In this document: positions 1-11,730 of the stretch, in pieces
How positions within the stretch are numbered: the stretch's first letter is position 1
Layout: the number at the start of each line of letters is the position of its first letter
Assembly (NCBI RefSeq): GCF_035917335.1
Contig: NZ_CP109067.1
Coordinates: 5,951,001-6,015,000 of the forward strand
From: Micromonospora sp. NBC_01813
GTDB taxonomy: Bacteria; Actinomycetota; Actinomycetes; Mycobacteriales; Micromonosporaceae
Length of the DNA stretch: 64,000 nucleotides
Direction of reading: 5' to 3'
Translations under genes and position numbers: made by a program
Notes under the pieces: model-generated
Databases searched by the model: none
What the model saw: the letters and a program-made list of their open reading frames with translations, nothing else
What the model was told of the DNA's origin: nothing

Positions 1-509
1 TCACCGACTGGCTGGGCAGCACCCCGCCGGACTGGGGGCTGGCCGACGAGGCCAACGCCGACGGGCCGATTCTCGGCGCCGCGCTGCCGATGGGTTTCAA
101 CCGGGTGCCGCACTACACCCGGGGGGTCATGCTGGTCGGCGACTCCGGCGGCATGGTCAACCCGTTCAACGGCGAAGGCATCGCGTACGCGATGGAGTCC
201 GGCGAGCTGGCCGCTGAGGTGGCGGTCCAGGCGTTGGCCCGACCCGCCGGTGCCGACCGGGAACGTGCGCTCGCGCAGTACCCGGCCGAGTTGAAGATCC
301 GCTTCGGCGGTTACTACCGGCTCGGCAACATCTTCGTGAAGATGATCGGCAACCCCCAGATCATGCGAATCGCCACCAGACACGGCATGCCGCATCCGAC
401 ACTGATGCGGTTCGTCCTGAAACTGCTGGCGAACCTGACCGATCCGCGCGACGGGGACGCGATGGACCGGATGATCAACGCGATGACCAAGGCGGCTCCC
501 GCCGTGTGA
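1..509 (+). CDS. Geranylgeranyl reductase family flavoprotein (3' part)
   Basis: The frame is open from base 3 to a stop at 507-509, so the 5' end lies outside the window. The visible 168 residues contain a late FAD-binding segment (MLVGDSGGMVNPFNGEGIAY), where the GD-x-GG-x-NPF-x-GEGI pattern is typical of geranylgeranyl/digeranylgeranyl reductases in the p-hydroxybenzoate-hydroxylase fold. In actinobacteria this gene commonly precedes nuoA, and relatives (MenJ) saturate an isoprene unit of menaquinone. A role in tuning the complex I quinone is therefore inferred from context. The gap to nuoA (510-646) has no gene; a short GC hairpin around 532-543 is too weak to call. Confidence 0.82.
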   Translation, partial: TDWLGSTPPDWGLADEANADGPILGAALPMGFNRVPHYTRGVMLVGDSGGMVNPFNGEGIAYAMESGELAAEVAVQALARPAGADRERALAQYPAELKIRFGGYYRLGNIFVKMIGNPQIMRIATRHGMPHPTLMRFVLKLLANLTDPRDGDAMDRMINAMTKAAPAV

Positions 510-646
510 CCCCACCACCAGTACCACCCCGGGCCGGCAAGCCCGCTGCAGCAGTCACCGGGACGGGCAACGACGCCTGATCCAGGCAGTCAACATCAGA
601 TCGCTGAAAACTGACCGCGGGCAGGGAAGGACGAGCAGGAGAAGCC

Positions 647-1012
647 ATGTCGCTCTCGCCTTACATACCCATCGTCGGGGTGTTCGCCCTCGCGTCGGCC
701 TTTGCGCTGTTCTCGGTGGCCGCCGCCCGACTGACCGGACCGCTGCGCTACAACCGGGCCAAGCTCGAGGCGTACGAGTGTGGGATCGAGCCGAGCCCGG
801 AGCCGGTCGGTGGCGGTCGAATCCCGATCAAGTTCTACCTGACCGCGATGATGTTCATCATCTTCGACATCGAGATCATCTTCCTGATCCCGTGGGCGGT
901 CTCGCTGGATCCGCTCGGTGCGTTCGGGTACGTCGCGGTCTCGCTGTTCATCGTCGCTGTCTCGGTCGCCTACGTGTACGAGTGGCGCCGCGGCGGGCTC
1001 GACTGGGACTGA
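647..1012 (+). CDS. nuoA: NADH-quinone oxidoreductase subunit A
   Basis: This 121-residue membrane subunit of proton-pumping complex I has three hydrophobic segments. It carries the family signature around YECGIEP (residues about 43-49) and [20 protein letters not shown] (about 64-83), where the acidic residues in the second helix are conserved. An AGGAG ribosome site lies six bases before the ATG. It is the first gene of an uninterrupted nuoA-N operon and is followed after 10 bases by nuoB. The operon promoter should lie in 510-646, but I could not pick a convincing -10/-35 pair there. Confidence 0.96.
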   Translation: MSLSPYIPIVGVFALASAFALFSVAAARLTGPLRYNRAKLEAYECGIEPSPEPVGGGRIPIKFYLTAMMFIIFDIEIIFLIPWAVSLDPLGAFGYVAVSLFIVAVSVAYVYEWRRGGLDWD

Positions 1013-1022
1013 GGGAGGAACC

Positions 1023-1700
1023 ATGGGAATCGAGGAGAAACTCCCCGCCGGCGTACTGCTCACCTCGGTGGAGAAGCTGGTCAACTGGTCGCGACGGACC
1101 TCGGTCTGGGGTGCGACCTTCGGGCTGGCCTGCTGCGCGATCGAGATGATGGCCGCCGGGGCCCCGCACTACGACATGGGTCGTTGGGGCATGGAGGTGT
1201 TCCGCGCCTCACCGCGTCAGGCCGACCTGATGATCGTCGCCGGCCGGGTCAGCCAGAAGATGGCCCCGGTGCTGCGGCAGATCTACGACCAGATGGCCGA
1301 GCCCCGCTGGGTGCTGTCGATGGGTGTCTGCGCCTCCAGCGGAGGCATGTTCAACAACTACGCGATCGTCCAGGGCGTGGACCACGTGGTGCCGGTCGAC
1401 ATGTACCTGCCGGGCTGCCCGCCCCGCCCGGAGATGCTCATCGACGCGGTGCTCAAGCTGCGCGAGAAGATCGGCCACGAGCCGCTCGGCCCGAACGGCC
1501 GCAAGATGCTCGAAGCCCGCCGGGCGCGCGGTGACGTTCCGGTGGTCGCCCCCGGCGCGATGCCGTCGTCGTACCGCTCCGACAAGGCCCGTCGGGCCGA
1601 GTGGGAGCAGGCGGTCCGGGACGGCCGCGAGGAGCAGTTGCGGATCGAGAACTGGATGAAGGCACAGAACCACCTGCGCCCGAAAGAGGGCATCAAGTGA
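1023..1700 (+). CDS. nuoB: NADH-quinone oxidoreductase subunit B
   Basis: This 225-residue peripheral-arm subunit holds cluster N2, the last iron-sulfur centre before quinone. The tandem cysteines are visible in [11 protein letters not shown] (Cys37-Cys38), with further ligands in GVCASSGG (about 102) and PGCPPRPE (about 132). The start is the ATG preceded by GAGGGAGGAACC; an open frame runs further upstream through nuoA but only as an overlapping shadow. The C-terminal tail after residue about 165 is charged and longer than in E. coli, as is usual in actinobacteria. Its stop overlaps the nuoC GTG start by four bases. Confidence 0.96.
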   Translation: MGIEEKLPAGVLLTSVEKLVNWSRRTSVWGATFGLACCAIEMMAAGAPHYDMGRWGMEVFRASPRQADLMIVAGRVSQKMAPVLRQIYDQMAEPRWVLSMGVCASSGGMFNNYAIVQGVDHVVPVDMYLPGCPPRPEMLIDAVLKLREKIGHEPLGPNGRKMLEARRARGDVPVVAPGAMPSSYRSDKARRAEWEQAVRDGREEQLRIENWMKAQNHLRPKEGIK

Positions 1701-2479
1701 GCACCGCGGGCACGAGCGGAAAGGACGGTCCAGTGACCGGGCCGACGAACGCGCCGAGCGAGCAGCCCGGTGGCGGCGTACCCGTCGCCGCGCCGCCGGT
1801 CGGGGCGACCAGCGGCGCACCGGCCGAGTTCCCGCCGGCCAGCGGGGCCGGTCGCGGCATGTTCGGCATCCAGGGCTCCGGCGACACGTCCGGCTTCGGC
1901 GGCCTGGTCCGCCGCCGGGCGAGTGTGGCGGGCAGCGAACGGCCGTACGGCGGCTACTTCGACGAGGTCTACGACGCGCTCGAAGAGGCCTACCCCGCCT
2001 TCGCCGACGCGATCGAGAAGGTCGTCGTCGACCGGGGCGAGCTGACCCTGCACATCAAGCCGGAGCGGATCGCCGAGGTCTGCCGGGTGATGCGCGACGA
2101 CGAGTCGCTGCGCTTCGAACTCTGCTCGTCGGTCTCCGGGGTGGACTACCTCGGTGCCGACGAGCGCCGGCTGCACGTCGTCTACCAACTGACCTCGATG
2201 ACGTACCGCCGTCGGGTCCGGTTGGAGGCGGCGGTCACCGCCGAGGACCCCCACCTGCCGAGCGTCACCGCCGTCTACCCGACCGCCGACTGGCAGGAGC
2301 GGGAGGCGTACGACATGTTCGGTGTCGTCTTCGACGGCCACCCGACGCTGACCCGGATCCTGATGCCGGACGACTGGGAGGGCCACCCGCAGCGCAAGGA
2401 CTACCCGCTGGGTGGCGTCCCGGTGGAGTACAAGGGCGCCGAGATCCCACCGCCGGACAAGCGGAGGAGCTACCAATGA
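1697..2479 (+). CDS. nuoC: NADH-quinone oxidoreductase subunit C
   Basis: This 30-kDa-type subunit has about 260 residues. The conserved core begins near [18 protein letters not shown] and ends with the family motif [31 protein letters not shown]. The first about 75 residues are Pro/Ala/Gly-rich and probably disordered. GTG at 1697 gives the usual GTGA overlap with nuoB. GTG at 1733, which has a better ribosome site (GGAAAGGA, 7 bases away), is an equally possible start and would shorten the protein by 12 residues. The stop overlaps the nuoD ATG. Confidence 0.94.
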   Translation: MSTAGTSGKDGPVTGPTNAPSEQPGGGVPVAAPPVGATSGAPAEFPPASGAGRGMFGIQGSGDTSGFGGLVRRRASVAGSERPYGGYFDEVYDALEEAYPAFADAIEKVVVDRGELTLHIKPERIAEVCRVMRDDESLRFELCSSVSGVDYLGADERRLHVVYQLTSMTYRRRVRLEAAVTAEDPHLPSVTAVYPTADWQEREAYDMFGVVFDGHPTLTRILMPDDWEGHPQRKDYPLGGVPVEYKGAEIPPPDKRRSYQ

Positions 2480-3798
2480 CCGCCGGATACGCAACCGAAC
2501 GCGAGACCGACGAGGGCAAGGTCTTCACCGTCACCGGTGGTGACTGGGACACCGTGGTCGGCGGCACCGACCCGCTCACCGACGAGCGGATCATCGTCAA
2601 CATGGGTCCGCAGCACCCGTCCACCCACGGGGTGCTGCGGCTGGTCCTGGAGTTGGAGGGCGAGACGGTCCGGGAAGCCCGGACGGTCGTCGGCTACCTG
2701 CACACCGGGATCGAGAAGAACCTCGAGTACCGCAACTGGGTGCAGGGCACCACCTTCGTCACCCGGATGGACTACCTCGCGCCGATCTTCAACGAGACGG
2801 CGTACAGCCTGGCGGTGGAGAAGCTCCTCGGGATCACCGACGACATCACCGATCGGGCGAACACCATCCGGGTGCTGATGATGGAGCTCAACCGGATCTC
2901 CTCGCACCTGATCTGGCTGGGCACCACCGGCCTGGAGCTCGGCGCGATCTCGATCATGCTGTACTGCTTCCGGGAGCGCGAGTACATCCTGGAGATCTTC
3001 GAGATGATCACCGGGCTGCGGATGAACATGGCGTACGTGCGCCCCGGCGGCGTCGCCCAGGACGTGCCGGACGAGGCGATCGTCAAGATCCGCGAGTTCC
3101 TCAAGATGATGCCCAAGCGCCTCAAGGAGTACGAGGACCTGCTCTCCGGCCAGCCGATCTGGCTGGAGCGGACGCAGAACGTCGCGGTCCTCGACGTCAC
3201 CGGCTGCCTCGCGCTGGGCATCACCGGTCCGGTGCTGCGCTCCGCCGGACTCGCCTGGGACATGCGCAAGACCATGCCCTACTGCGGCTACGAGAACTAC
3301 GAGTTCGACGTGCCGACCACGCCGAGCGCCGACGTCTGGGGCCGCTACCTGGTCCGGATGGCCGAGATGCGCGAGTCGCTCAAGCTCGTCGAGCAGGCGC
3401 TGGACCGGCTCCAGCCCGGGCCGATCATGGTGGCCGACAAGAAGATCGCCTGGCCGGCGCAGCTGGCCATCGGGGTCGACGGCATGGGTAACTCGCTGGA
3501 GCACGTCGCCAAGATCATGGGTCAGTCGATGGAGTCGCTGATCCACCACTTCAAACTGGTGACCGAGGGCTTCCGGGTGCCACCGGGCCAGGTCTACATC
3601 GGTATCGAGAGCCCCCGGGGCGAGTTGGGTGTGCACGCCGTCTCCGACGGCGGCACCCGGCCCTACCGGGTGCACTACCGCGAACCGAGCTTCATCAACC
3701 TCCAGGCGATCCCGGCGATGGCCGAAGGCGGCCTGCTCGCCGACGTGATCGCCGGAGGCGCCTCGTTGGACCCGGTGATGGGTGGGTGTGACCGCTGA
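2476..3798 (+). CDS. nuoD: NADH-quinone oxidoreductase subunit D
   Basis: This 440-residue 49-kDa subunit forms the quinone pocket with NuoB. The diagnostic [20 protein letters not shown] is present near residue 42, followed by [10 protein letters not shown] and later the C-terminal [16 protein letters not shown] and RVHYREPSF motifs. It lacks the nickel-binding cysteines of related hydrogenases, as expected for complex I. The start ATG overlaps the nuoC stop (ATGA), and the nuoE ATG overlaps its own stop, so translation is probably coupled throughout this part of the operon. Confidence 0.97.
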   Translation: MTAGYATERETDEGKVFTVTGGDWDTVVGGTDPLTDERIIVNMGPQHPSTHGVLRLVLELEGETVREARTVVGYLHTGIEKNLEYRNWVQGTTFVTRMDYLAPIFNETAYSLAVEKLLGITDDITDRANTIRVLMMELNRISSHLIWLGTTGLELGAISIMLYCFREREYILEIFEMITGLRMNMAYVRPGGVAQDVPDEAIVKIREFLKMMPKRLKEYEDLLSGQPIWLERTQNVAVLDVTGCLALGITGPVLRSAGLAWDMRKTMPYCGYENYEFDVPTTPSADVWGRYLVRMAEMRESLKLVEQALDRLQPGPIMVADKKIAWPAQLAIGVDGMGNSLEHVAKIMGQSMESLIHHFKLVTEGFRVPPGQVYIGIESPRGELGVHAVSDGGTRPYRVHYREPSFINLQAIPAMAEGGLLADVIAGGASLDPVMGGCDR

Positions 3799-4789
3799 TG
3801 GGATTCAGTCAGGAAACGCACGACCGGGCGCGGGAGATCATCGCCCGCTACCCGGCGGACCGGGCCCGCTCGGCGCTGCTGCCGCTTCTGCACCTGGTGC
3901 AGTCCGAGGACGGCTACGTCTCGCCGGCCGGGGTCGAGTTCTGCGCCGAACAGCTGGGCATCAACAAGGCCCAGGTCAGCGCGGTCGCCACCTTCTACAC
4001 CATGTACAAGCGCCGGCCCAGCGGTGACTGGCTGGTCAGCGTCTGCACCAACACCATGTGCGACGTGCTCGGCGGGCAGCGGGTCTACGACGCGCTGAGC
4101 GAACACCTCGGCGTCGGCCACGAGGAGACCACCGCCGACGGCACGATCACCCTGGAACACGCCGAGTGCCTGGCCGCCTGCGACTACGGCCCGGTGATGA
4201 CGGTCAACTACGACTTCTTCGACAAGGTCGACCCGGACATCGCGCTCGGCGTCGTCGCCGAGTTGCGGGCCGGCGGCCGGCCGGCACCCACCCGGGGTGC
4301 CCGGCTGTGCACCTTGAAGGAGATGTCGCTGCAGCTGGCCGGCTTCTCCGACACCCGCGAGGGCGCGGTCGGCGACGGACCGGCCGGCGACGCTACCCTG
4401 CGCGGGCTGCGGCTCGCCCAGCAGCACGGCGTCTCGGTCGCCGGATTCGACCCGAACACCCCGATCACCGGCGACGCGCCGGCACCCGCGTCCAGCCGCC
4501 CGGCCCCGGCCGCGACCGGCAGCACCGCCCCGGACGTCAAGGCACCGCAGGCCAAGTCGCCCGAGATCCGGGCGGCGGAAACCCGCGCGCCGGACGCGAA
4601 GACCCCGGCCCCCGACGCGCCCGGCACCACGGTGCCGACCGACCGGGCCGAGCCGGACAGCGACGCCGAAGCCGCCGAATCGGCCGGTGCCGCCGCCAAC
4701 CCGCCAGCCAGCGACGCCAAGCCGGCCGGCGACAGCCCGCAGCCACAGCGTGAGGCGCTGCGGGACGCGCGCAGCGAGGAGGGCACGCA

Positions 4790-4793
<4 letters not shown>
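3798..4793 (+). CDS. nuoE: NADH-quinone oxidoreductase subunit E with long disordered tail
   Basis: The first about 200 residues are a normal 24-kDa [2Fe-2S] thioredoxin-like subunit. Cluster N1a ligands sit in VCTNTMCDVLGG (cysteines about 83 and 88) and AECLAACDYGP (about 124 and 128). Beyond about residue 205 the protein continues for about 125 residues of Ala/Pro/Asp/Lys-rich, low-complexity sequence that is absent from the 166-residue E. coli NuoE. The frame is uninterrupted and ends in an ATGA overlap with nuoF, so the tail is part of the gene rather than a frameshift. Its role is unknown; extended tails occur in some actinobacterial NuoE proteins. Confidence 0.95.
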
Positions 4794-6143
<1,350 letters not shown>

Positions 6144-6145
<2 letters not shown>

Positions 6146-6194
6146 TGAGCGCGAGGAGTGAACGAGCGCAGCGAGTGAGCCCCGCAGTCGCGAA
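6144..6194 (+). repeat. Dispersed AGCGAG-rich intergenic repeat in nuoF-nuoG gap
   Basis: The only non-overlapping gap in the first half of the operon is filled by internally repetitive sequence in which GAGCGCGAGGAGTG, AACGAGCGCAGCGAGTGAGC and CCCCGCAGTCGCGAA follow each other. It starts at the nuoF stop and ends 15 bases before the nuoG GTG. Sequences of this type recur between genes in Micromonospora and Salinispora genomes as I recall them, so this is probably one copy of a dispersed element. Only this copy is clear in the window. Confidence 0.5.
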
Positions 6195-6209
6195 TGAAAG
6201 GCGGCACCC

Positions 6210-8729
6210 GTGGCAGAGGTAGCCAAGACCACCGAGACGGTGACGCTGACCATCGACGGTGTCGAGGTCACCGCGCCGAAGGGGTCGCTGCTGATCCGGG
6301 TCGCCGAGAAGCTGGGCGTCGAGATCCCCCGGTTCTGCGACCACCCGCTGCTCGCCCCGGCCGGTGCCTGCCGGCAGTGCCTGGTCGACGTGGAGGGCCA
6401 GCGCAAGCCGGTCGCCTCCTGCACCCAGACCGTCGCCGAAGGCATGGTGGTCCGCACCCAGCTCACCTCCGAGGTGGCCAAGAAGGCCCAGCAGGGGATC
6501 ATGGAGCTGCTGCTGGTCAACCACCCCCTCGACTGCCCGATGTGCGACAAGGGCGGCGAGTGCCCACTGCAGAACCAGGCGATGTCCACCGGCCGGCCGG
6601 AGTCGCGCTTCCACGAACACAAGCGGGAATACCCCAAACCGGTCGAGATCTCCAGCCAGGTGCTGCTGGACCGGGAACGCTGCGTGCTCTGCCAGCGCTG
6701 CACCCGATTCTCCGAGGAGATCGCCGGGGACACCTTCATCGACCTGATGGACCGCTCCTCCGGCGAGCAGATCAACGTCTACCGGGACGAGGCGTTCGGC
6801 GCCGACCCGGCACCCGACGGCGAATCCGGGGCCGGCGACGAGCCGTTCAACTCCTACTTCTCCGGCAACACCGTGCAGATCTGCCCGGTGGGCGCGCTCA
6901 CCGGCGCCCAGTACCGGTTCCGGGCCCGCCCGTTCGACCTGGTCTCCTCACCGAGCGTCTGCGAGCACTGCTCGGCCGGCTGCGCCCAGCGCACCGACCA
7001 CCGGCGCGGCAAGGTGATGCGCCGGCTGGCCGGCGACGACCCAGCGGTCAACGAGGAATGGAACTGCGACAAGGGCCGGTGGGGTTTCCGCTACGCCACC
7101 GCCACCGACCGGCTCACCACCCCGCTGGTACGCGACGCCGACACCGGTGAACTGCGCGAAGCCTCCTGGAGCGAGGCCTTCGCGGTCGCCGCCGAAGGGC
7201 TGCGCAACGCCCGCGACGGCGCGTACGGGGTCGGGGTGCTGGCTGGCGGCCGGCTCACCGTCGAGGACGCCTACGCGTACGCGAAGTTCGCCCGGGTCGC
7301 GCTGCGGACCAACGACATCGACTTCCGGTCCCGGCCGATCGCCGCGACGGCCGGCTCCACCGAGGAGGCCGACTTCCTGGCCGCCCGGGTGGCCGGCAGC
7401 AACGACGTGACGTACGCCGACGTCGAGCGGGCACCGGTCGTGGTGATCGCCGGGCTGGAACCGGAGGAGGAGTGCCCGATCCTCTTCCTGCGGTTGCGCA
7501 AGGCGTACACCAAGAAGGGGCTACGGGTGGTCGCCCTGGCCCCGTACCTGAGCCCGGGGCTGGAGAAGCTCGGCGCGACCCTGGTGACGGCGGTTCCGGG
7601 TGACGAGGCCCGGCTGCTCACCGAGGACGCGACGGTCACCGAGGCACTCGCCCGCTCCGGCGCGATCCTGATCGTCGGCGAGCGGCTGGCCACCGTACCC
7701 GGTGGGTTGTCGGCCGCCGGCGCGGTCGCCGAGCGGGCCGGCGCGAAGCTGGCCTGGGTGCCCCGCCGGGCCGGGGACCGCGGCGCGGTCGACGCCGGCT
7801 GCCTGCCGAACCTGCTGCCCGGTGGTCGTCCGGTCGCCGACGCGGCGGCCCGGGCGGAGCTGACCGGGGCCTGGGACATCGGCGCCGGGATCATCCCGTC
7901 CGAGCCGGGCCGCGACGTCGACGCGATCATCGCGGCGACCGCGGCCGGCAAGATCGGTGCTCTGGTCGTCGCCGGGGTCGACCCGGCGGACCTGGCCGAT
8001 CCGCGACTGGCCGAGGATGCGCTCGACGCGGTGCCGTTCCTGGTCAGCCTGGAGATCCGGGGCAGCGCGGTGACCCGCCGCGCGGACGTGGTGTTCCCGG
8101 TCGCGCCCGTGGTGGAGAAATCCGGCAGCTTCGTCGACTGGGAGGGCCGGCTGCGGACCTTCGAGGCGGTGCTGGACACGACCGCGATGGCCGACTCCCG
8201 GGTGCTCGACGCGCTCGCCGCCCAGTTGGGCGTCGCTCTCGGCACCGGCGAGGTCAACCTGATCCGCCGGGAGCTGGGTGCGCTGCCGGCGACCAAGGCG
8301 CAACGCCCCGGCCTGCCGCTGGTCGACCCGGTGGCCCCGGCCAGCCCGGCGGCCGGCGAAGCGGTCCTGGCCACCTGGCATCACCTGATCGACCTGGGCG
8401 CGTTGACCGACGGGGACACCCACCTGGGCGGCACCGCCCGGCTACCGGTGGTCCGGCTGGCGAAGTCGCTGGCCGGCGCGCTCGGCGTCGCCGACGGAGA
8501 CCCGGTCACCGTCGGCACCGAACGGGGCGCGATCACCCTGCCGGCGGCGGTGACCGACCTGCTGCCCGACGGCGTGGTGTGGCTGCCGACCAACTCGCCC
8601 GGCTCGACGGTGCGCCGTAGCCTCGGCGTGGTCTCCGGCGCGGTGGTCAAGGTCAGTGCGGCCGCCAGTCCCAACGGCACCGCCAGCCGCGACGGTGTGA
8701 CGAGCCCGAACGTAGGGGGTCTGCGGTGA
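6210..8729 (+). CDS. nuoG: NADH-quinone oxidoreductase subunit G
   Basis: This 839-residue subunit carries several iron-sulfur clusters. In order it has a [2Fe-2S] ferredoxin domain ([19 protein letters not shown], about 34-53), the His/Cys N5 motif ([16 protein letters not shown], about 106-121), a [4Fe-4S] N4 motif (CVLCQRC, later CPVGAL), and the extra N7-type set CEHCSAGC plus a cysteine in [12 protein letters not shown] molybdopterin-oxidoreductase-like domain fills the rest, with a short C-terminal MopB-binding-like domain. GTG is the start. The stop overlaps the nuoH GTG. Confidence 0.96.
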   Translation: MAEVAKTTETVTLTIDGVEVTAPKGSLLIRVAEKLGVEIPRFCDHPLLAPAGACRQCLVDVEGQRKPVASCTQTVAEGMVVRTQLTSEVAKKAQQGIMELLLVNHPLDCPMCDKGGECPLQNQAMSTGRPESRFHEHKREYPKPVEISSQVLLDRERCVLCQRCTRFSEEIAGDTFIDLMDRSSGEQINVYRDEAFGADPAPDGESGAGDEPFNSYFSGNTVQICPVGALTGAQYRFRARPFDLVSSPSVCEHCSAGCAQRTDHRRGKVMRRLAGDDPAVNEEWNCDKGRWGFRYATATDRLTTPLVRDADTGELREASWSEAFAVAAEGLRNARDGAYGVGVLAGGRLTVEDAYAYAKFARVALRTNDIDFRSRPIAATAGSTEEADFLAARVAGSNDVTYADVERAPVVVIAGLEPEEECPILFLRLRKAYTKKGLRVVALAPYLSPGLEKLGATLVTAVPGDEARLLTEDATVTEALARSGAILIVGERLATVPGGLSAAGAVAERAGAKLAWVPRRAGDRGAVDAGCLPNLLPGGRPVADAAARAELTGAWDIGAGIIPSEPGRDVDAIIAATAAGKIGALVVAGVDPADLADPRLAEDALDAVPFLVSLEIRGSAVTRRADVVFPVAPVVEKSGSFVDWEGRLRTFEAVLDTTAMADSRVLDALAAQLGVALGTGEVNLIRRELGALPATKAQRPGLPLVDPVAPASPAAGEAVLATWHHLIDLGALTDGDTHLGGTARLPVVRLAKSLAGALGVADGDPVTVGTERGAITLPAAVTDLLPDGVVWLPTNSPGSTVRRSLGVVSGAVVKVSAAASPNGTASRDGVTSPNVGGLR

Positions 8730-10075
8730 ACCCAGTGGCACAGGATCCGAACCTGTCCGACTTCGGGCTGGATCCGTGGTGGCTGATCCTGATCAAGGTC
8801 GTCTTCGCCTTCGCCTTCGGCCTGGTCGGCACCCTGCTCGGCGTCTGGTTCGAGCGCCGGGTCGTCGGCCGGATGCAGGTGCGGCCCGGCCCGAACCAGG
8901 CCGGTCCGTTCGGTCTGCTGCAGACTCTGGCCGACGGCCTGAAGATGGCCTTCAAGGAGGACATCCTGCCGAAGGCCGCCGACAAGGTGGTCTACTTCTT
9001 CGCCCCGACGATCTCGGTGATCTGCGCGGTGACCGCCCTGTCGGTGATCCCGTTCGGGCCGATGGTGAGCATCTTCGGCACCCAGACCCCGCTGCAGGTC
9101 ACCGACGTGCCGGTGGCGGTGCTGGTGCTGCTGGCCTGCTCGTCGATGGGCGTGTACGGCCTGGTGCTGGGCGGCTGGGCGTCCGGGTCGACGTACCCGC
9201 TGCTCGGTGGGCTGCGGTCGACGGCGCAGGTGATCTCGTACGAGATCGCGTTGGGGCTGTCGGTGGTCGGCGTCTTCATGACCGCCGGCACCATGTCCAC
9301 CAGCGAGATCGTCACCGCGCAGGCCGGTGGAGACCGGTTCTACTCGATCGGCGGGTTCGACCTCTACGCCCCGGGCTGGTACGCGATCCTGCTGCTGCCC
9401 AGCTTCATCATCTTCTTCATCGCCGCCGTGGCGGAGACCAACCGGGCACCGTTCGACCTGCCAGAGGCCGAGTCCGAACTGGTCGCCGGCTACATGACCG
9501 AGTACAGCTCGCTGAAGTTCGCGCTGTTCATGCTCTCCGAGTACGTCGCCATGGTGACCATGTCGGCGGTGACGGTGACGCTGTTCCTCGGCGGCTGGCG
9601 GGCACCGTTCCCGATCAGCATCTGGGACGGGGCGAACTCCGGCTGGTGGCCGATGCTCTGGTTCATGGGCAAGGTGATCCTGCTCGTCTTCGTCTTCGTC
9701 TGGCTGCGCGGCACCCTGCCCCGGCTGCGCTACGACCAGTTCATGCGGTTCGGCTGGAAGGTGCTGCTGCCGATCAACCTGGTCTGGATCCTGGCGCTCG
9801 GCGGCATCCGGGTGACCAGCGACTGGGAGCGCAACGACCGGCTGATCGCGATCGGCATCCCGGTCGCCATCCTGCTGGCGGTGGTGATCTTCTGGCCGAC
9901 CCGCCGGGAGCGCCCGACGCAGACCCTGCAGGAGCAGGTCGACGCACGACCGACGGGCAGCTTCCCGTTGCCACCGATGGACCTGCAGGTCCCGCCGAGC
10001 CCACGGGCCAAGCGGGCGGTAGCCGAACGGGAGCCGGCCCAGGTCGGTCCCGCCACCGACGACAAGGAGGTGTGA
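8726..10075 (+). CDS. nuoH: NADH-quinone oxidoreductase subunit H
   Basis: This 449-residue membrane subunit links the peripheral and membrane arms and lines the quinone channel. The conserved [30 protein letters not shown] run starts near residue 43, and [27 protein letters not shown] is near 236. About eight or nine transmembrane segments are visible. The last about 60 residues are a hydrophilic Pro-rich cytoplasmic tail typical of actinobacterial NuoH. It starts at a GTG overlapping the nuoG stop. Confidence 0.97.
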   Translation: MNPVAQDPNLSDFGLDPWWLILIKVVFAFAFGLVGTLLGVWFERRVVGRMQVRPGPNQAGPFGLLQTLADGLKMAFKEDILPKAADKVVYFFAPTISVICAVTALSVIPFGPMVSIFGTQTPLQVTDVPVAVLVLLACSSMGVYGLVLGGWASGSTYPLLGGLRSTAQVISYEIALGLSVVGVFMTAGTMSTSEIVTAQAGGDRFYSIGGFDLYAPGWYAILLLPSFIIFFIAAVAETNRAPFDLPEAESELVAGYMTEYSSLKFALFMLSEYVAMVTMSAVTVTLFLGGWRAPFPISIWDGANSGWWPMLWFMGKVILLVFVFVWLRGTLPRLRYDQFMRFGWKVLLPINLVWILALGGIRVTSDWERNDRLIAIGIPVAILLAVVIFWPTRRERPTQTLQEQVDARPTGSFPLPPMDLQVPPSPRAKRAVAEREPAQVGPATDDKEV

Positions 10076-10076
10076 C

Positions 10077-10670
10077 GTGGGCGCGATCACGGGAACGTTC
10101 AAGGGGTTCGGAGTCACCTTCTCGCACATGTTCAAGAAGGTGGTCACCACCGACTACCCGTTCAAGCCGCCGGTGTCCGCGCCGCGCTACCACGGCCGGC
10201 ACATCCTCAACCGGCACCCGGACGGGCTGGAGAAGTGCATCGGCTGCGAGCTGTGCGCCTGGGCCTGCCCGGCGGACGCGATCTACGTCGAGGGCGGCGA
10301 CAACACCGAGGAGCAGCGCTTCTCCCCGGGTGAGCGGTACGCCAGCACCTACCAGATCAACTACGCCCGCTGCATCTTCTGCGGGCTCTGCATCGAGGCC
10401 TGCCCGACCCGCTCGCTGACCATGAGCAACGAGTACGAGCTGGCCCGCGACTCACGGCAGGACCTGATCTTCACCAAGGAGCAGCTGCTGGCGCCGCTGC
10501 TGCCCGGGATGGAGCAGCCGCCGCACCCGATGCGACTGGGCGACACCGAGAAGGACTACTACGTCGGGGCGCTGACCAACCCGGGCACCTCGGCCGGTGC
10601 CGAACGGGCGCCCTGGTCGGAGCAGGGCACCGAGGACGGCTCGGGTACGACGGGAAAGGTTGAGCCATGA
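10077..10670 (+). CDS. nuoI: NADH-quinone oxidoreductase subunit I
   Basis: This 197-residue subunit carries two [4Fe-4S] clusters (N6a and N6b) shown by [12 protein letters not shown] (from about residue 54) and [12 protein letters not shown] (from about 99). The GTG start lies one base after the nuoH stop, with AAGGAGG placed before it inside nuoH. The C-terminal about 45 residues are hydrophilic and low in complexity. Its stop overlaps the nuoJ ATG. Confidence 0.97.
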   Translation: MGAITGTFKGFGVTFSHMFKKVVTTDYPFKPPVSAPRYHGRHILNRHPDGLEKCIGCELCAWACPADAIYVEGGDNTEEQRFSPGERYASTYQINYARCIFCGLCIEACPTRSLTMSNEYELARDSRQDLIFTKEQLLAPLLPGMEQPPHPMRLGDTEKDYYVGALTNPGTSAGAERAPWSEQGTEDGSGTTGKVEP

Positions 10671-11422
10671 CCGAGCTCGCGGCGGAGATCTCCACCGGTG
10701 AGGCGGTGATCTTCTGGATCCTGGCGCCGATCGCGCTGCTCGGCGCGATCGGCACGGTGTGGGCCCGCAACGCGGTGCACTCCGCGCTCTGGCTGGTGCT
10801 GACCATGCTCTGCCTCGGCGTGTTCTACGTCGTGCAGGGCGGTCCGTTCATCGGCCTGGTGCAGATCATCGTCTACACCGGCGCGATCATGATGCTGTTC
10901 CTGTTCGTGCTGATGCTGGTCGGCCGGGACACCACCGACTCGCTGATCGAGACGTTGCACGGGCAGCGGATCGCCTCCATCGCGCTCGGCGTCGGCTTCG
11001 CCACCCTGGTCGGCACCGGGCTGTACCGGGGGCTCGGCGGGGTGCAGGCGGTCGGGCTGGAACAGGCCAACGCGGACGGCAACGTGCAGGGCATCGCCGC
11101 GCTGCTGTTCACCCGCTACCTGATCGCCTTCGAGGTGACCGCCGCGTTGCTGACCACCGCCGCGATCGGCGCGCTGATCCTGGCGCACATCGAGAAGCGC
11201 AAGGGTGAGAAGCGCGGGCAGCCGGAGATGATGAAAGCGCGGTTCGCACCGGGCAACTACCCCGGTCCGAAGCCGGGTCCGGGTGTCTACGCCACCTCCA
11301 CCTCGGTGGCCACGCCGGGCCGGTTGCCGGACGGCACGCTCACCGAGTTGAGCATCCCGGCGATCCTGCCGACTCGGGAACTCTCGCCGAGTGAGGCCGC
11401 CCCGAAAGGCACTGAAAAATGA
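10667..11422 (+). CDS. nuoJ: NADH-quinone oxidoreductase subunit J
   Basis: This 251-residue membrane subunit has five hydrophobic helices in the first about 175 residues. The family motif [20 protein letters not shown] (about residues 65-84) contains the pi-bulge helix region. After the last helix a basic and Pro-rich tail of about 70 residues follows, longer than in E. coli NuoJ (184 residues). Both ends overlap neighbours (nuoI stop and nuoK ATG). Confidence 0.96.
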   Translation: MTELAAEISTGEAVIFWILAPIALLGAIGTVWARNAVHSALWLVLTMLCLGVFYVVQGGPFIGLVQIIVYTGAIMMLFLFVLMLVGRDTTDSLIETLHGQRIASIALGVGFATLVGTGLYRGLGGVQAVGLEQANADGNVQGIAALLFTRYLIAFEVTAALLTTAAIGALILAHIEKRKGEKRGQPEMMKARFAPGNYPGPKPGPGVYATSTSVATPGRLPDGTLTELSIPAILPTRELSPSEAAPKGTEK

Positions 11423-11718
11423 CTCCGGATTACTACCTGATCCTGTCGGCGGTGCTGTTCACCATCGGCGCGGTCGGCGTGCTGGTTCGCCGCAACGCGA
11501 TCGTGCTGTTCATGTGCATCGAGTTGATGCTCAACTCCGCGAACCTGGCCCTGGTCACCTTCAGCCGGATCAACGGTGACCTCAACGGTCAGATCATCGC
11601 CTTCTTCGTGATGGTCGTGGCGGCAGCCGAGGTGGTCGTGGGGCTCGCCATCATCATGACCATCTTCCGTACTCGACGCTCGGCAAGCGTCGACGACGCC
11701 AACCTGCTGAAGTACTAA
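11419..11718 (+). CDS. nuoK: NADH-quinone oxidoreductase subunit K
   Basis: This 99-residue, three-helix antiporter-like subunit carries the conserved [14 protein letters not shown] segment, whose glutamate is one of the proton-pumping residues, and a second membrane acidic residue in [11 protein letters not shown]. The length is standard for the family. It starts with an ATG overlapping the nuoJ stop and is followed after 12 bases by the nuoL GTG. Confidence 0.97.
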   Translation: MTPDYYLILSAVLFTIGAVGVLVRRNAIVLFMCIELMLNSANLALVTFSRINGDLNGQIIAFFVMVVAAAEVVVGLAIIMTIFRTRRSASVDDANLLKY

Positions 11719-11730
11719 AGGGGCCCACAC

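Noticed and set aside
510-646. A promoter and terminator pair before nuoA.
   Set aside because: Only a 4-bp hairpin and no convincing -10/-35 pair could be seen, so nothing was annotated there.
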